A DNA stretch of 6,651 nt from Candidatus Hermodarchaeota archaeon (GTDB lineage Archaea > Asgardarchaeota > Hermodarchaeia > Hermodarchaeales > Hermodarchaeaceae): contig JAEOSA010000108.1 in the NCBI GenBank assembly GCA_016840595.1, positions 1-6,651 of the forward strand, written 5' to 3'. Below the pieces are notes generated by a model. It worked only from the letters and a program-made list of their open reading frames with translations. It searched no databases and had not been told where the DNA came from. Both the position numbers and the translations under genes were made by a program. Shown one piece after another: positions 5,978 to 6,651 of this stretch; the stretch's first letter is position 1, and the number at the start of each line of letters is the position of its first letter.

Positions 5978-6651
5978 CTATTTTCCTTTCCATTCTGGTT
6001 TCCGCTTTTCTAAGAATGCTTTGAGTCCCTCCGAAGCATCCTCTGTGTTCTTTAAAGAATCTAAGTAAATCTCGGTAGATTTTTCGACTGCCTGCATAAA
6101 GTCAAGGTGCATACTCTCGTAAATAGCGCGTCGAACGTAGCGGAGCATAATCGGGCTGTGTTCCTTGAGTTTCGAAACTAATTCGTTAACGGTGGAATCT
6201 AGCTGGTCAGCAGGCACAGCATGATTGATAAGCCCAATCTTCACAGCCTCATCAGCCGAAATGCTATCGCCAGTATAAAGCAACTCAAAGGTTCGTTTTT
6301 GACCAACGAGATGATGCATTGCGGCTGCCGCAACTGTTGGCACTGCACCAACTTGGATTTCTGGTTGACCAAACTTTGCTGAATCTGCTGCAATGACCAC
6401 ATCACAAGCGAAGGCTAGCTCACATCCTCCACCTAATGCAGATCCTTGAACCACAGCGATGACGGGTTTATCAACATCTATGAGTGCTTCAAAGACATTA
6501 TTGAACACCTCTAACGTCTTAGGTGCTTGTTTCGGGAGGTGTTGTTCTACATCAACCCCAACTGAAAAGAAACGGTCGCCAGCTGTTTTTAAAAGAATGA
6601 GATTAGCATCAGAGTTGGTCTTCATCTCTTGAAATGCCTTTTGAAGCTCTG
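5978..6651 (-). CDS. crotonase-family hydratase, Dch-like (5' end beyond window)
   Basis: An enoyl-CoA hydratase/isomerase family enzyme, 223 codons visible. The frame stays open through the right edge: upstream of the internal Met at 6623-6625 it reads ELQKAFQE, the expected helix, so the true start lies outside and about 35-40 residues are missing. Counted from that Met, the oxyanion-hole glycines are in LGGG (64-67), and both catalytic glutamates of hydratases are kept: E69 (GGGCEL) and E89 (GQPE). Several stretches match my memory of cyclohexa-1,5-diene-1-carbonyl-CoA hydratase (Dch) rather than ordinary hydratase: FFSVG followed by QHLP (28-31), KFGQPEI then PTVAAA instead of the usual PGAGGT, and the tail DASEGLKAFLEKR. 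Dch adds water to the dienoyl-CoA made by benzoyl-CoA reductase, giving the substrate of Had, which the adjacent convergent gene may encode. A standard enoyl-CoA hydratase of beta-oxidation is the fallback. Confidence 0.87.
   Translation of the reverse strand, partial: ELQKAFQEMKTNSDANLILLKTAGDRFFSVGVDVEQHLPKQAPKTLEVFNNVFEALIDVDKPVIAVVQGSALGGGCELAFACDVVIAADSAKFGQPEIQVGAVPTVAAAAMHHLVGQKRTFELLYTGDSISADEAVKIGLINHAVPADQLDSTVNELVSKLKEHSPIMLRYVRRAIYESMHLDFMQAVEKSTEIYLDSLKNTEDASEGLKAFLEKRKPEWKGK

Overview
The window looks like chromosomal DNA from a strict anaerobe, more likely an archaeon than a bacterium. The reasons are a tungsten-pterin AOR-family oxidoreductase with its own MoaD-like protein, an acyl-CoA dehydrogenase N-terminus of the type I associate with archaea, AT-rich boxes placed like archaeal TATA elements, and an alcohol dehydrogenase start with no Shine-Dalgarno in front of it. 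I cannot name the lineage from the sequence; an Asgard-type or similar uncultured archaeon is a guess. No RNA genes, CRISPR array, insertion sequence or origin were seen.

Layout, left to right: (1) the 5' end of a 3-hydroxyacyl-CoA dehydrogenase gene on the minus strand, cut by the window edge; (2) a divergent FAD/NAD(P)H pyridine-nucleotide oxidoreductase gene on the plus strand; (3) a minus-strand gene for a small five-helix membrane protein that appears broken by a frameshift and an early stop, with a perfect 9-bp hairpin over its stop codon; (4) a tight minus-strand operon, transcribed MoaD-like protein, then AOR-family tungsten enzyme, then a four-cluster ferredoxin subunit; (5) a plus-strand zinc alcohol dehydrogenase gene, divergent from the operon and sharing a short control region with it; (6) a convergent minus-strand crotonase (enoyl-CoA hydratase family) gene, cut at its 5' end by the right window edge.

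How they may work together: the crotonase resembles, from memory, cyclohexa-1,5-diene-1-carbonyl-CoA hydratase (Dch), and the alcohol dehydrogenase resembles 6-hydroxycyclohex-1-ene-1-carbonyl-CoA dehydrogenase (Had). These catalyse successive steps of anaerobic benzoyl-CoA breakdown. Between them and a 3-hydroxyacyl-CoA dehydrogenase lies an AOR-family enzyme with a polyferredoxin partner, the architecture shared by the catalytic BamBC pair of class II benzoyl-CoA reductase and by the AorAB core of NAD-linked aldehyde oxidoreductases. The best reading is a candidate anaerobic aromatic (or alicyclic) acyl-CoA degradation locus built around a tungsten enzyme. The main alternative is an AorABC-like aldehyde oxidase with the FAD protein as NADH-side subunit, sitting among general beta-oxidation genes. 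Both are inferences; the ring-opening hydrolase, CoA ligase and electron-bifurcating subunits are not in the window.
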